From Chitinimonas prasina (GTDB taxonomy: Bacteria > Pseudomonadota > Gammaproteobacteria > Burkholderiales > Chitinimonadaceae), in contig NZ_BSOG01000002.1 of assembly GCF_030160395.1 (NCBI RefSeq), positions 1,210,947-1,274,946 on the forward strand: a stretch of DNA of 64,000 bases. The letters run 5' to 3'. A program made the translations under genes and the position numbers. Below the pieces are notes generated by a model, which was given only the letters and a program-made list of their open reading frames with translations, did not search any database and was not told the origin of the DNA. The number at the start of each line of letters is the position of its first letter. The stretch's first letter is position 1. Shown here in pieces: positions 26,612 through 36,217 of this stretch.

Positions 26612-27448
26612 GTGACGCCCGACCAATATTGCGAAGACAAAGCCGCCCAGAGTGGCTCCAGTTTCTACTACAGCTTCCGCTTCCTGCCGCTGGAAACCCG
26701 CCGCGCCATTACGGCGCTGTACGCCTTCTGCCGCGAGGTGGACGATGTGGTGGATGAAACCCATGACGAGAACGTGGCCCGCACGACGCTCAACTGGTGG
26801 CGCAGCGAAGTGGCCAACCTGTATGCCAACAACCCGCAGCACCCGGTGACACGGGCCCTGCAGCCGCATGTTGCTCGCCTGCAACTGCCACAACAGCAAT
26901 TGCTACAGATCATAGACGGCATGGAGATGGACCTGACCCAGGCCCGCTACAACAGCTTTGCCGACCTGCAGCAGTACTGCTACCTGGTAGCCTCGGTGGT
27001 CGGTCTGTTATCCGCCCGCATTTTTGGCGTCAGTGATGACAAGACCTATGTCTACGCCGAAAAACTGGGCCTGGCCTTCCAGCTCACCAATATCATCCGC
27101 GATGTGGGCGAGGATGCCCGCCGTGGCCGTATCTACCTGCCGGTCGAAGAACTGCAGCGCTTCAACGTACCGGCCGCTGACCTACTCAGCTACCGCGAAT
27201 CCGACAACTTCAAGCAATTGATGGATTTCCAGATTCAGCGTGCGCAGACCTATTACGACGAAGCCCTGGCCGCCCTGCCAGCACCAGACCGCAAGAAGCA
27301 ACGTGCCGGCCTCGTGATGGCGGCCATTTATCGCGCCACGCTGGAAGAAATCGTGCTCGACGGCCCTGCCAAGGTACTCAATCAGCGGCTCAGCCTCACG
27401 CCCATACGCAAGCTCTGGCTGGCCTGGAAAACCTGGTGGTTTGCGTGA
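26612..27448 (+). CDS. hpnD: Presqualene diphosphate synthase HpnD
   Basis: Joins two farnesyl diphosphates to presqualene diphosphate, first step of the three-enzyme bacterial route to squalene and hopanoids. 278 residues; GTG start at 26612 chosen because TPDQYCEDKAAQSGSSFYYS is the standard HpnD N-terminus. Aspartate-rich motifs: CREVDDVVDE (40-49) and NIIRDVGEDARRGRIYLP. The partner HpnE is 1.3 kb downstream. HpnC, normally next to these, is not in the window. A phytoene synthase is the alternative, but the termini fit HpnD better. Confidence 0.88.
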   Translation: MTPDQYCEDKAAQSGSSFYYSFRFLPLETRRAITALYAFCREVDDVVDETHDENVARTTLNWWRSEVANLYANNPQHPVTRALQPHVARLQLPQQQLLQIIDGMEMDLTQARYNSFADLQQYCYLVASVVGLLSARIFGVSDDKTYVYAEKLGLAFQLTNIIRDVGEDARRGRIYLPVEELQRFNVPAADLLSYRESDNFKQLMDFQIQRAQTYYDEALAALPAPDRKKQRAGLVMAAIYRATLEEIVLDGPAKVLNQRLSLTPIRKLWLAWKTWWFA

Positions 27449-27556
27449 GCGGCAGCCACCCCGGCCTGGCGCCTGTGCGGTACCCCTACACCGCGTCGCA
27501 GTCCGGCAGACTTGCTGCCTTGCCGGCTAACGAACAAGGCGCGGGGTGAGTAGACA

Positions 27557-28354
27557 TTGAACGGGCGCTTACAACTCACCCAGGCGGCGGCACTGCTGCC
27601 GCACCTGCCCGACAGCGCCATGGCGGTATTTGCGCGTTACATTGTGGAGCGCGATCCCGGCTCCACCGCCATGCTGGCCGATGACGGCAGCGCCTGGGTC
27701 CTGGGTGGCCCTTGGGCCGGCCGGCCTGAAGCCCCCTCGTATTGGGCCTACGCCCAGGACCAGGCCGCCCTGGATGCCGCCCTGCACTGGCTGGAACAGC
27801 ACGCGCCTGTTGCCGATGTCGCCCTGTGCAATCAGCCCGCCGACGAACTGGCCATAGCCAGCGGCTGGCAAATCGGCTGGGACACTCACCTGTGCCTGGA
27901 CGGTCCCGGTCCCGGCCCCGGTCCCGCAGCCAGCCCTATCCCCATAGTCAACTTCGAACAGGCATGCCAGCAGGGCACGCCCATGCACCCGGAACTGGCT
28001 GCCCAAGGCTATGCCGACTATCCTGCACTGATACGTGACTTCGGCAGGCTGGATCGATTTTTTGGTGCCATCCATGAAGGCCAACTGGTTGCCATGGCCG
28101 AATGCAATCTTGCCGCTGGCAGCCATATCAGCATCCAGGCCGTCAGCACGGCCTCCACACTGCGTAACCGGGGCCTGGGCAAGGCCGTTGTTGGCCATGC
28201 GGCCAACTGGATACATACCCAGGGCAAGCAGGCCCACTATCTGGCCAGCACCGACAATCACGCATCCATTGCACTTGCGCGTGCTTGCGGGTTCAATCAG
28301 GCCATGACGCTACCCTATCTGTATCGCCCAACCCAGACACCCAGCCCAAGCTGA
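27557..28354 (+). CDS. GNAT-family acetyltransferase-like protein
   Basis: 265 residues with a TTG start at 27557, supported by GGGGTGAG six bases upstream; the next in-frame ATG is at 27620. The C-terminal third is a GNAT domain: IQAVSTASTLRNRGLGKAVV has the acetyl-CoA loop RNRGLG, then YLASTDNHASIALARACGF. The N-terminal part is unassigned and contains a GPGPGPGP stretch near residue 117. Overlaps the next gene by one base (TGATG). It lies between hpnD and hpnE, but no role in squalene synthesis is known; the substrate is unknown. Confidence 0.7.
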   Translation: MNGRLQLTQAAALLPHLPDSAMAVFARYIVERDPGSTAMLADDGSAWVLGGPWAGRPEAPSYWAYAQDQAALDAALHWLEQHAPVADVALCNQPADELAIASGWQIGWDTHLCLDGPGPGPGPAASPIPIVNFEQACQQGTPMHPELAAQGYADYPALIRDFGRLDRFFGAIHEGQLVAMAECNLAAGSHISIQAVSTASTLRNRGLGKAVVGHAANWIHTQGKQAHYLASTDNHASIALARACGFNQAMTLPYLYRPTQTPSPS

Positions 28355-28803
28355 TGGACAAACTGCCCTTCTCGCCCTGGTATCTGTTGTTTGCCGCGCT
28401 GGTCATCATCGCCATCCTGGTCGCAGGCTGGGTGGAGATGCGCCATGCAGACCGCAAGGCAATACGTCGGCGCAAGATGCGGCAAGCGCTGGAAACCTTC
28501 CGTATCGCGCGCAATTACCAGCGCACCGATGGCACGCCCGAACTGTTTCTCTACAGTGCCGATAACTCCAAGCGCCTGCTGGAACTGAACAACCAGATCG
28601 CCAAATACGGCCAGGGTTCGGCCAGCTGGCTGTATTTCATGCCCGAGCGGCGCCTGTTCTTCATCCTGGAGCTAGTGGCCATCGAGCCCGAGGGCGATCT
28701 CCACTTCATCCAGACCATACACCCCATCAAACCAGATCGTGCCCGCCAGGTTCTGGCACGCTATCCCGAGCTGTATCGCGACATATTCCGTGAAGAAATC
28801 TGA
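28354..28803 (+). CDS. Small membrane-anchored protein of unknown function
   Basis: 149 residues. One N-terminal membrane helix (WYLLFAALVIIAILVAGWVE, residues 9-28), then a basic stretch (RHADRKAIRRRKMRQ) and a soluble domain of about 110 residues rich in aromatic and charged residues (SASWLYFMPERRLFFILELVAI). I do not recognise the domain. Start is coupled to the preceding GNAT gene by TGATG and its end overlaps hpnE by 14 bases, so all three are translated together. Confidence 0.6.
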   Translation: MDKLPFSPWYLLFAALVIIAILVAGWVEMRHADRKAIRRRKMRQALETFRIARNYQRTDGTPELFLYSADNSKRLLELNNQIAKYGQGSASWLYFMPERRLFFILELVAIEPEGDLHFIQTIHPIKPDRARQVLARYPELYRDIFREEI

Positions 28804-30106
28804 CCCCATTGCCATCATCGGCGGCGGCTACGCCGGCATGGCGGCCGCCATGGAACTGGCTGCCCATGGCCAGCCGCTTGAAGTATTCGAGGCAGGCCCA
28901 GTGCTAGGTGGCCGCGCCCGCCGGGTAGAGATAGACGGTGTGGCACTGGATAACGGCCAGCACATGGCCATAGGCGCCTATGCCGAGCTATTGCGCCTGA
29001 TGCAACTGGCCGGGATGTCGGAAGCCGAGGGTTTCGTCCGCACGCCCCTGGAGCTGGATGTACAGCAGGGTAGCCAGCGGGTATTCCGCCTGGCCTGCCC
29101 ACGGCTACCCGCACCACTGCATACCCTGGCCGGCCTGCTATGGGCCGACGGACTTAGCTGGGGCGAGCGCATCAGCGCCATACGCGCCATGGCCGGTGCG
29201 CAGTTGCGTGGCTTCCAGCTGGCTCAGGACACCACGGTCGCAAGCTGGCTGGCCGACCATGGGCAGTCCGCCCACCTGGTACGTTGCCTGTGGGAGCCGC
29301 TTACCCTGGCCGCCCTCAACACCCCTATCGCCACCGCCAGTGCTCAGGTGCTGCTCAACGTGCTGCGCGACAGCCTGGCCGGCAAGCGCGCAGCCAGTGA
29401 CTTCCTGCTGCCCGCGACCGACCTCTCGGCACTCTTTCCCGAGGCAGCAGGGCGCTATCTGGCTGAGCGCAATTGCACCGTACATACCGGCACCATGATC
29501 AGGCAGGTGAGGCGCAGCGCCCAGGGCTGGCAGCTGGATCGCAGCGATAGGTGCTACAGCCAGTTGATATTGGCGCTGCCCCCACATAGGCTGGCCATGC
29601 TGGCAGAACACCTGCCCGCCCTCGCACCTGCCTCCGCCCTGCTGGACGCATGGACCTGGCAACCGATCTACACCGTATACCTACGCTACCCGGCAGGTAC
29701 TCGGCTGCCCAAGGCCATGCAAGGCATGGTGGGTAGCAGCACCCAATGGCTGTTCGACCGAGGCCGCCTGTGCGGCCAGGATGGCCTCCTGGCGGCCGTC
29801 ATCAGTGCCGAAGGCCCGCACGAAGCCTGGTCGCAGGCGCAGCTGGCCGCTATCGTGACGACGGAAATCGCACAGGCCCACCCCCAGCTACCTGCACCGT
29901 TGTGGCATAGGGTGATCGCAGAGAAACGCGCCACCTTTGGCTGCGTAGCCGGGCTAAAGCGGCCGGGCAATGCCACGGCCGACCCTGCGCTGTGGCTGGC
30001 CGGCGACTATACGGCAGGCGATTACCCCGCCACCCTGGAGGGCGCAGTGCGTAGCGGCGTGGCGGCCGCCCACGCCTGCCTGGCAGCGCAGCCGCCCATC
30101 GGATAA
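28790..30106 (+). CDS. hpnE: Hydroxysqualene dehydroxylase HpnE (FAD-dependent)
   Basis: 438 residues from GTG 28790, which places the FAD-binding motif at the N-terminus (IAIIGGGYAGMAAAMELAAHG, seen in two halves IAIIGGGYAGM and AAAMELAAHG). Further signatures of the squalene-associated desaturase family are VLGGRARRVEIDG, DNGQHMAIGAY and the C-terminal ALWLAGDYTAGDYPATLEGA, where the flavin is contacted. It reduces hydroxysqualene to squalene. The GTG overlaps the preceding gene by 14 bases. Confidence 0.88.
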   Translation: MKKSDPIAIIGGGYAGMAAAMELAAHGQPLEVFEAGPVLGGRARRVEIDGVALDNGQHMAIGAYAELLRLMQLAGMSEAEGFVRTPLELDVQQGSQRVFRLACPRLPAPLHTLAGLLWADGLSWGERISAIRAMAGAQLRGFQLAQDTTVASWLADHGQSAHLVRCLWEPLTLAALNTPIATASAQVLLNVLRDSLAGKRAASDFLLPATDLSALFPEAAGRYLAERNCTVHTGTMIRQVRRSAQGWQLDRSDRCYSQLILALPPHRLAMLAEHLPALAPASALLDAWTWQPIYTVYLRYPAGTRLPKAMQGMVGSSTQWLFDRGRLCGQDGLLAAVISAEGPHEAWSQAQLAAIVTTEIAQAHPQLPAPLWHRVIAEKRATFGCVAGLKRPGNATADPALWLAGDYTAGDYPATLEGAVRSGVAAAHACLAAQPPIG

Positions 30107-30187
30107 GCCCCTACGGCAGGCGGGACGATCCACCACAACCGGCAGTCCGACATATAGTGGTATCACCATCACCCGCAAGAGGCTGCC

Positions 30188-30910
30188 ATGTCTCGGCTGC
30201 TCACGCTTTGCCTGGTAGCTTTGTCGCTGCCCGCCTGCTTGGCCGACAGCCTGCCGCTCAAGCTATTCACCGAGGATTTGCCGCCTTACAACTTCCCCCT
30301 GCCTGACGGCAGGGTGGGCGGCAGTTCGACGGAGAAGGTCGAAATCCTGCTGACGCGTAGCAATCTGGCCTACAAGATAGAACTGACCCCTTGGGCTCGC
30401 GCTTTTGAATCCGCTCGAAGCCAGCCCGGCCATTGTGTCTACTCCACCGCCCGCACTCCTGAGCGCGAAGCCAGCTTTGTCTGGATAGGCCCACTAGCGC
30501 ACAATGATTGGATGCTGTTCGGCCGTACCGACAAACCACAGGCGCCCCGCAGCCTGGAAAGCGCCATAGGCGCCCGCATAGGCGGCTATCACGGCTCCGC
30601 CAGTGCGCTGTATATGATCAAGCAGGGCTACAACGTGGTGATGTCGGCCAACCACGATATCTCCATCAAGAATCTGATGGCGGGCCGACTGGACTACTGG
30701 CTGGCCAGCGGAGAAAGCGGCAATGCCCTGATCGCACGCCAGAATCTCACCGGCAAGATAAAGCCCATGATTCCGGTACGCAGTTTTGAGCTGTACCTCG
30801 CCTGCCATCCGGGCACCGATGCTGCCGTGTTGCATAAGCTGCAGCAGGGCTTTCAGTTGCTCCAGAGCGATGGCACCCTGGCAGCCATCAATCGCAAATA
30901 CAGCGACTAG
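30188..30910 (+). CDS. Periplasmic solute-binding-like protein (SBP_bac_3)
   Basis: 240 residues. Signal peptide (MSRLLTLCLVALSLPACLA, cleavage before DSLPL) and a family 3 fold: LPLKLFTEDLPPYNFPLPDG, VEILLTRSNLAYKIELTPWARAFESARSQPG in parts, then IGARIGGYHGSA at the lobe crossover. The NFPL...PWARAF pattern is of the transporter-less branch often seen in betaproteobacteria and Pseudomonas. No ABC permease near. AAGAGG precedes the ATG. Confidence 0.8.
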   Translation: MSRLLTLCLVALSLPACLADSLPLKLFTEDLPPYNFPLPDGRVGGSSTEKVEILLTRSNLAYKIELTPWARAFESARSQPGHCVYSTARTPEREASFVWIGPLAHNDWMLFGRTDKPQAPRSLESAIGARIGGYHGSASALYMIKQGYNVVMSANHDISIKNLMAGRLDYWLASGESGNALIARQNLTGKIKPMIPVRSFELYLACHPGTDAAVLHKLQQGFQLLQSDGTLAAINRKYSD

Positions 30911-30923
30911 CCTCGCAACCAAG

Positions 30924-30947
30924 AAAAAACCGCCACATTGTGGCGGT
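30924..30947 (-). terminator. Terminator of the lapA-to-PH-domain operon
   Basis: ACCGCCAC at 30929-30936 pairs with GTGGCGGT at 30940-30947, loop ATT. On the minus strand it is followed by six T (30924-30929 read in reverse). It serves the minus-strand genes ending at 30988. Confidence 0.85.
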
Positions 30948-30987
30948 CTGTCGACACCCTGGCGTAGTCGCCAGCGACCCAACGGGC

Positions 30988-31602
30988 TCAGTTCTTGATA
31001 TAGCGCTCGAACACAAAGCCGAAGTCCTTGACCACATACTTTTGCTGGGCCGCACTGAGCCAGGAGAACGCCGCCTGATTCAGTTCCTTGAAGGCCTCCA
31101 CCACCGGCGTACCACCGCTCTGGCCGCGTCCCAGCGTCACCGATGCCAGCTCCAGGCTGGACTTGGCATAAGCCAGGGCAATCTCGTTCTCGTGCATCAG
31201 TTCCGCAATACGCAGCAGCGCCTTGTACAGGTCCTTCACCTCTTCAATATGCTTTTTGTGCACATCGATGGAGAAGGCCTTGTTGCCCAGCTGGAATTTC
31301 ACCTCCACGTCCATGTCTATGGTGCCGGCGGTTTCCAGCAGCACCTCTGACACCGGATAGGAACTATAGCTGTAGCGATGCAGCATGCGCTTCTTGCTCA
31401 TGGCGCTGGAGCCATCGAGGTGTATCAGCGCCTTGTTGGTAAAGCAGTACTCGTCCACCTTGGATTTGATCAGGAAGAAGATCTTTTCCTGATCCTCGTG
31501 CATTACGTAGTCATCGGCATCGACCTTGTCGTAATCCTCCGGCTTGATCACTGCACCGATATCGCTCAATCCCAATGCATCTGCCGCCAACTTGCCAAAC
31601 AT
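30988..31602 (-). CDS. Bacterial PH-domain protein, YvbH-like
   Basis: 204 residues from ATG 31602, with GGAAGGAG upstream; the longer frame to 31644 is not needed. The N-terminal part has the bacterial pleckstrin-homology pattern (DDYVMHEDQEKIFFLIKSKV, EYCFTNKALIHLDG, MLHRYSYSSYPVSEVLLETAG, DVEVKFQLGNKAFSIDVHKKH), followed by an amphipathic C-terminal region. Function unknown; oligomerising domains of this kind are found in YvbH-like proteins. It is the last gene of the lapA-hldA operon, 72 bp after hldA, and precedes a strong terminator. Confidence 0.72.
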   Translation of the reverse strand: MFGKLAADALGLSDIGAVIKPEDYDKVDADDYVMHEDQEKIFFLIKSKVDEYCFTNKALIHLDGSSAMSKKRMLHRYSYSSYPVSEVLLETAGTIDMDVEVKFQLGNKAFSIDVHKKHIEEVKDLYKALLRIAELMHENEIALAYAKSSLELASVTLGRGQSGGTPVVEAFKELNQAAFSWLSAAQQKYVVKDFGFVFERYIKN

Positions 31603-31674
31603 GGTTGCTCCTTCCCTTGTGGTTAAGCACCGGGCCATGTACACCCTCCCGGTTGCCCAAAAAAATGCAACGGC

Positions 31675-32613
31675 TCAACGCTCGAACAATTCCTCGGCCG
31701 TGGCTACCGCCGTGCCCAGCTTGCCCACTACGATGCCGGCCGCCAGGTTGGACCACTGCATGGCCCGTGGCAGGCTCTCACCCGCCGCCAGCATGGCCGC
31801 CAGGGTAGCGATCACCGTATCGCCCGCACCCGATACATCGAACACTTCCTGCGCCAGCGTCTGCTCATGGGTCACACCAGCAGGCTCGAACAGGCTCATG
31901 CCTTCTTCCGAGCGCGTCACCAGCAAGGCGTCCAGCCGCAACTGGGTGCGCAATTGCTGTGCCTTCTCCACCAACTCCGCCTCGCTCCCCCAGCGTCCGG
32001 TCACCTCGCGCAGTTCGCTACGATTCGGCGTCAGCAAGGTCGCACCGGCGTAGCGGCTGTAGTCGTCGCCCTTCGGGTCAACCAACACCGGCTTGCCGGC
32101 AGCCCTGGCGGCTTCGATCATGGTCGCTACATGGGTCAGCCCGCCCTTGCCGTAGTCTGACAGTATCACCACATCATGCTGTGCCAGTACAGCCCGGAAG
32201 TCATCCAGCTTGGCGGCCAATATCTCGTGACTGGGGCTGTACTCAAAGTCCAGCCGTATCAGTTGTTGCTGCCTGGCCACCACACGCAGCTTCACCGTGG
32301 TGGTGATGCTGGCATCACGATGCAGGCTGGTAGCCACACCATGCTCATTCAGCAGCCTTTGTAGCGCGCTGCCGGCCTCGTCATCCCCTACGACCGACAG
32401 CAGGGTGGCTTGCCCACCGATAGCCGCAATATTGCGCGCCACGTTGGCGGCACCACCGGCACGCTCCTCGATGCGGCTGATCTTGGCCACCGGCACCGGT
32501 GCCTCGGGCGATATGCGCTCCACGTCGCCGAACCAGTAGCGGTCCAGCATCACATCCCCCACCACCAGCACGCGCGATGCCGCCAGCGCGCGCCTCAAGT
32601 CTTCATGCTTCAT
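31675..32613 (-). CDS. hldA: D-glycero-beta-D-manno-heptose-7-phosphate kinase
   Basis: 312 residues, PfkB/ribokinase family. N-terminal VVGDVMLDRYWFGDVERISP and AGGAANVARNIAAIGG mark the RfaE domain I; DVSGAGDTVIATLAA near the C-terminus holds the catalytic Asp. Phosphorylates heptose 7-phosphate for ADP-heptose, the inner-core LPS sugar. It lacks the nucleotidyltransferase domain of E. coli HldE, so the adenylyl step is a separate protein (HldC/RfaE2). hldD, which often follows, is not here. Ten bases after ugd. Confidence 0.93.
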   Translation of the reverse strand: MKHEDLRRALAASRVLVVGDVMLDRYWFGDVERISPEAPVPVAKISRIEERAGGAANVARNIAAIGGQATLLSVVGDDEAGSALQRLLNEHGVATSLHRDASITTTVKLRVVARQQQLIRLDFEYSPSHEILAAKLDDFRAVLAQHDVVILSDYGKGGLTHVATMIEAARAAGKPVLVDPKGDDYSRYAGATLLTPNRSELREVTGRWGSEAELVEKAQQLRTQLRLDALLVTRSEEGMSLFEPAGVTHEQTLAQEVFDVSGAGDTVIATLAAMLAAGESLPRAMQWSNLAAGIVVGKLGTAVATAEELFER

Positions 32614-32623
32614 TCAAGGCCTT

Positions 32624-33937
32624 TCAACGCCCTATTGCGTCGTAGACAAATCCCAGCTCACGCAGGTAAGCCGGGTCATAGAGATTACGCCCGTCGATGA
32701 TCAGCGGCCGCTTCAGCGTACGCTTTATGGCATCAAAATCCGGGCTGCGAAATTCCTTCCATTCGGTAGCGATCAGGAGTGCATCTGCTCCCTCCAGCGC
32801 CGCCATGGGGCTAGCTGCATAGTGTATGCGCTCGCCCAGGAGTTTGCGCGCCGCCTTGCTGGCCGTGGGATCATAAGCCGACACCCGCGCCCCTCTATCC
32901 AACAGCCCGTCTATCACCGTCAGGCTGGGCGCCTCACGCATATCGTCGGTATCCGGCTTGAACGCCAGCCCCCACAAGGCGATGCAGCGGCCACGCAGGC
33001 TGGCCCCCAGGCGCTGCACCAGCTTGATCACCAGCTTGTGCTTTTGCGCATCATTGGCCGCCTCCACGGCCTCCAGTACACGCAGCTGCACACCATGGGC
33101 CTCCGCCGTACGCCGCAGCGCTCGCACATCCTTGGGAAAGCATGATCCGCCATAGCCTACGCCCGGGTAAAGGAACTGATAGCCTATGCGTGGATCGGCC
33201 CCTATGCCCCGCCGTACCTGCTCGATATCGGCCTGCAGGGCTTCCGCCAGATTGGCCATCTCGTTCATGAAGGAAATGCGCGTCGCCAGCATGGCATTGG
33301 CAGCATACTTGGTCAGCTCGGCCGAGCGCACGTCCATCAGCACCAGCCGCTCGTGGCTGCGCTGAAAAGGCTGGTAGAGCGCCCTCAACCACTGGGTGGC
33401 GCGCTCATCATCGCTGCCCACCACGATACGGTCAGGCCGCATGAAATCCTCTACAGCCGCTCCCTCCTTCAGGAACTCCGGGTTGGACACCACGGCATAG
33501 GGCAGTTGCACGCCCCGCCCCGCCAATTCTTCTGCAATCGCCTCGCCCACCTTGTCGGCCGTCCCTACCGGCACAGTGGATTTGTCCACGATGATCTTGT
33601 AGTCCGCCATGCGCCGACCTATCTGGCGCGCAGCGGCCACCACATGCTGCAGGTCTGCCGCACCGTTTTCACCCGGTGGCGTACCCACCGCAATCATCTG
33701 CAAGGTGGCATAAGCCACGGCCTCATCCACATCGGTGGTGAAGCGTAGCCGCCCGGCCTGTTGATTGCGGCTGACCAGCGCCTCCAAGCCCGGCTCATGT
33801 ATGGGCATGATGCCGGCCCGCAGATCCGCCACCTTGCTGGCATCCACATCCAGACACAGCACCTCGTTACCCACTTCAGCCAGACAAGCCCCGGTCACCA
33901 AGCCCACATAACCCGTACCGACTATGGTCAGCTTCAT
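32624..33937 (-). CDS. ugd: UDP-glucose 6-dehydrogenase
   Basis: 437 residues from ATG 33937. NAD-binding [20 protein letters not shown] at the N-terminus, [12 protein letters not shown] in the middle, catalytic Cys in [13 protein letters not shown], and the third domain with [13 protein letters not shown] at the end. Oxidises UDP-glucose to UDP-glucuronate for LPS, lipid A modification or exopolysaccharide. Lies in the lapA-lapB-pyrF-ugd-hldA operon. UDP-glucuronate is not needed for the Pel polymer. Confidence 0.95.
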   Translation of the reverse strand: MKLTIVGTGYVGLVTGACLAEVGNEVLCLDVDASKVADLRAGIMPIHEPGLEALVSRNQQAGRLRFTTDVDEAVAYATLQMIAVGTPPGENGAADLQHVVAAARQIGRRMADYKIIVDKSTVPVGTADKVGEAIAEELAGRGVQLPYAVVSNPEFLKEGAAVEDFMRPDRIVVGSDDERATQWLRALYQPFQRSHERLVLMDVRSAELTKYAANAMLATRISFMNEMANLAEALQADIEQVRRGIGADPRIGYQFLYPGVGYGGSCFPKDVRALRRTAEAHGVQLRVLEAVEAANDAQKHKLVIKLVQRLGASLRGRCIALWGLAFKPDTDDMREAPSLTVIDGLLDRGARVSAYDPTASKAARKLLGERIHYAASPMAALEGADALLIATEWKEFRSPDFDAIKRTLKRPLIIDGRNLYDPAYLRELGFVYDAIGR

Positions 33938-33972
33938 GCGTTTGCGCTCCGCTAATGCGGGGCCCATGCCCC

Positions 33973-34674
33973 TCAGATAGCGGCGAGACTAGCGTGTATG
34001 GATTGCAGTGTTGCGACAGGGTCGGCGCTTTGGGTAATCGGTCGGCCTATCACCAGATAGTCGGCACCGGCCTCCAAGGCTGCCTCGGGTGTCATTACCC
34101 GACTCTGGTCCCCGGCAGCACTGCCCAAAGGGCGGATACCGGGCGTCACCAGCTTGAAATCGCTACCGCATAACTTCTTCAACACAAAAGCTTCCTGGGC
34201 AGAGCAGACCACCCCGTCCAGGTCACATTCCAGCGCCAGGCGCGCCAGCAGGGGCACCTGCACGGCGGGTTCGGGCATACCCATCTCCGCCAGGTCCGCA
34301 CCATCCATGCTGGTCAGCACCGTCACCGCAATCAGCAACGGGCGATTAGGCTCGCCATCGAGCGCATCACGGGCGGCCAGCATCATCTTGCGGCCGCCCG
34401 AGGCATGCACGTTCACCATCCAGACGCCCAGCCTGGCAGCCACCTTGACGGCCTGGGCGACGGTATTGGGGATATCGTGGAATTTCAGGTCCAGGAAAAC
34501 CTCATAGCCGCGGCCCACCAGCTGTTCCACCAGCGCAGGGCCGGCTGCGGTGAACAGCTCCTTGCCCACCTTGAGCCGGCAGAGCGCAGGATTCACCTTG
34601 TCGGCAAAGGCCAGCGCGGCAGCGGCATCATGGAAATCCAGGGCAACAATGATCTTGGGATCGTGAACGGTCAT
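33973..34674 (-). CDS. pyrF: Orotidine 5'-phosphate decarboxylase
   Basis: 233 residues, last step of UMP synthesis. [20 protein letters not shown] at the N-terminus, catalytic [13 protein letters not shown] (Asp-x-Lys-x2-Asp), VTPGIRP and the phosphate-binding [10 protein letters not shown] are all present. The position between lapB and ugd is common in betaproteobacteria. Confidence 0.96.
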   Translation of the reverse strand: MTVHDPKIIVALDFHDAAAALAFADKVNPALCRLKVGKELFTAAGPALVEQLVGRGYEVFLDLKFHDIPNTVAQAVKVAARLGVWMVNVHASGGRKMMLAARDALDGEPNRPLLIAVTVLTSMDGADLAEMGMPEPAVQVPLLARLALECDLDGVVCSAQEAFVLKKLCGSDFKLVTPGIRPLGSAAGDQSRVMTPEAALEAGADYLVIGRPITQSADPVATLQSIHASLAAI

Positions 34675-34706
34675 GGCGGGTTCTCAATGGTAAAGGGATG
34701 GCACGA

Positions 34707-35870
34707 TCAGGAACGGGTCTGGCCACGGGCCGGCAGGAAGCGCTCCCAGTCATTGCAGGCAGGGCAGCGCCAGAAATACTGGCGCGCCTTGAAGCCGCAG
34801 GAGGCACAGTGGTACATGCTAAGCCCACGCGTCGACTCCTGGGTCAGCCGCAGCATGGTATCGAGTTCGGCCTGCCGCTCTGGTGGCGCAGCCTTGGCCT
34901 GGGCCTCCAACAGCTTGAGCAAACCCGTCATATTGGGATTGCGCCGCAATTCCTCGCGCAGCCATTCATAGGCGGCCGGCTCCGATTCCTGGGCGGCAAT
35001 GCGCTCCACGACCACATCAAGCATATCCAGCTCGGGATAGGTAGAGAGAAAGCCCTTGAGCAAGGCCGTGCCCTCTTCAGGCTTGGCCAGCTTGTCATAG
35101 GCATCCAGCAACTTGCGTGCGGCAAAGGGCAGGAAGCGATGATCCTGCGACTCTATCTTGAGCCAGGCGTCGATGGCAGCTTCATACTGCCCCTCGTTAG
35201 CTGCCAGCTCGCCCAACAACAGATTGGCCCGCACACACTTGCGATGCTCGGCAAGGGCCTGCTGCAGAAACTGCCTGGCCTCCTGCGGCTGTGACCGTGT
35301 CATGGCCGCCGTGGCCAGCTCGCAATAGAACTCGGCGATTTCGTGCTGGTAGGTGTGGCTGGTATCGCGCAACTGTTGCGCGGTCTCAATCGCCTTGTGC
35401 CACTCTTTCTCCTGCTGATAAATATCCAGCAGGTGGCGCCGGGCCGCACGGGCAAACTCGGTGTCATCGAGCTTGCCAAACAGCTCCTCTGCCCGGTCGA
35501 ACAGACCAGCCTTCATGAAATCCAGCGCCAGCTCAAAGGTGGCAGACTGCTTTTCGAAGAGCTTGAGTTCAGGCCGAGCCAGCAGCTTCTGGTGCATCCG
35601 TATGGCGCGCTCGATTTCACCTTTCTTGCGAAACAGATGGCCCAGGGCAAACTGCAGCTCTATGGTCTCGCTATGGTTACGTGCCAGATCAACAAACACA
35701 TCGACGGCCTTGTCGGTGCGCTCGTTCAGCAAATGATTGAGGCCCTCGAAGTATTGCCGGGGTAGCAATTTTGAGTCGGACAGAATATGCCGTATGTCAA
35801 CGCGTGCAGCCAGCCAGCCCAGGCCGAAACACAACGGGAAAAGAATCAGCCACCAGGCTTCGAATTCCAC
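34707..35870 (-). CDS. lapB: LPS assembly protein LapB (YciM)
   Basis: 387 residues with a GTG start at 35870 (AGGA eight bases upstream). An N-terminal membrane helix (WWLILFPLCFGLGWLAA) leads to a cytoplasmic superhelix of TPR units, and a C-terminal rubredoxin-type metal site (HCASCGFKARQYFWRCPACN, two CxxC pairs). LapB regulates LPS synthesis by presenting LpxC to FtsH and helps assemble LPS enzymes. lapA is 26 bp upstream. Confidence 0.95.
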   Translation of the reverse strand: MEFEAWWLILFPLCFGLGWLAARVDIRHILSDSKLLPRQYFEGLNHLLNERTDKAVDVFVDLARNHSETIELQFALGHLFRKKGEIERAIRMHQKLLARPELKLFEKQSATFELALDFMKAGLFDRAEELFGKLDDTEFARAARRHLLDIYQQEKEWHKAIETAQQLRDTSHTYQHEIAEFYCELATAAMTRSQPQEARQFLQQALAEHRKCVRANLLLGELAANEGQYEAAIDAWLKIESQDHRFLPFAARKLLDAYDKLAKPEEGTALLKGFLSTYPELDMLDVVVERIAAQESEPAAYEWLREELRRNPNMTGLLKLLEAQAKAAPPERQAELDTMLRLTQESTRGLSMYHCASCGFKARQYFWRCPACNDWERFLPARGQTRS

Positions 35871-35896
35871 AGGTAATTCCTTTGTTATTGTTTTGC

Positions 35897-36217
35897 TCAG
35901 ATCACTGCATCCAGCGGCACCGACGGCTCTACCCGGTCTACCGGCTCCGTCACTGCGGATACACCGCTCTCTTTGTGCTGCTTGAGCTGCTGTAGTTCAC
36001 GCTTGAGCCGCGCCACCTGCAGCAACATGGCCAGCACACCTGCCAAGGCACCCAGCACAAAGGCGCCAAACAGCACCAGCGCCAGCGGCGCTTGCCACTG
36101 CATGTCCAGCAGGCCATGCAGGGTCACCATGGCCATATTCTTGATGGCAAAGGCAAACAGGAACAAAAACAGGGCAATCTTGATGAACCAGGCGAGATAG
36201 CGCACGGGCAGCTCCAT
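35897..36217 (-). CDS. lapA: Lipopolysaccharide assembly protein A-like (LapA, DUF1049)
   Basis: 106 residues from ATG 36217, preferred over ATG 36232 because GAGGG precedes it at workable distance. Two membrane helices (about 8-28 and 40-62) with the DUF1049 pattern, a short basic coiled-coil after the second helix (LKRELQQLKQHKES) and an acidic tail. Small inner-membrane partner of LapB. First gene of the operon that runs to the PH-domain gene. Confidence 0.88.
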   Translation of the reverse strand: MELPVRYLAWFIKIALFLFLFAFAIKNMAMVTLHGLLDMQWQAPLALVLFGAFVLGALAGVLAMLLQVARLKRELQQLKQHKESGVSAVTEPVDRVEPSVPLDAVI

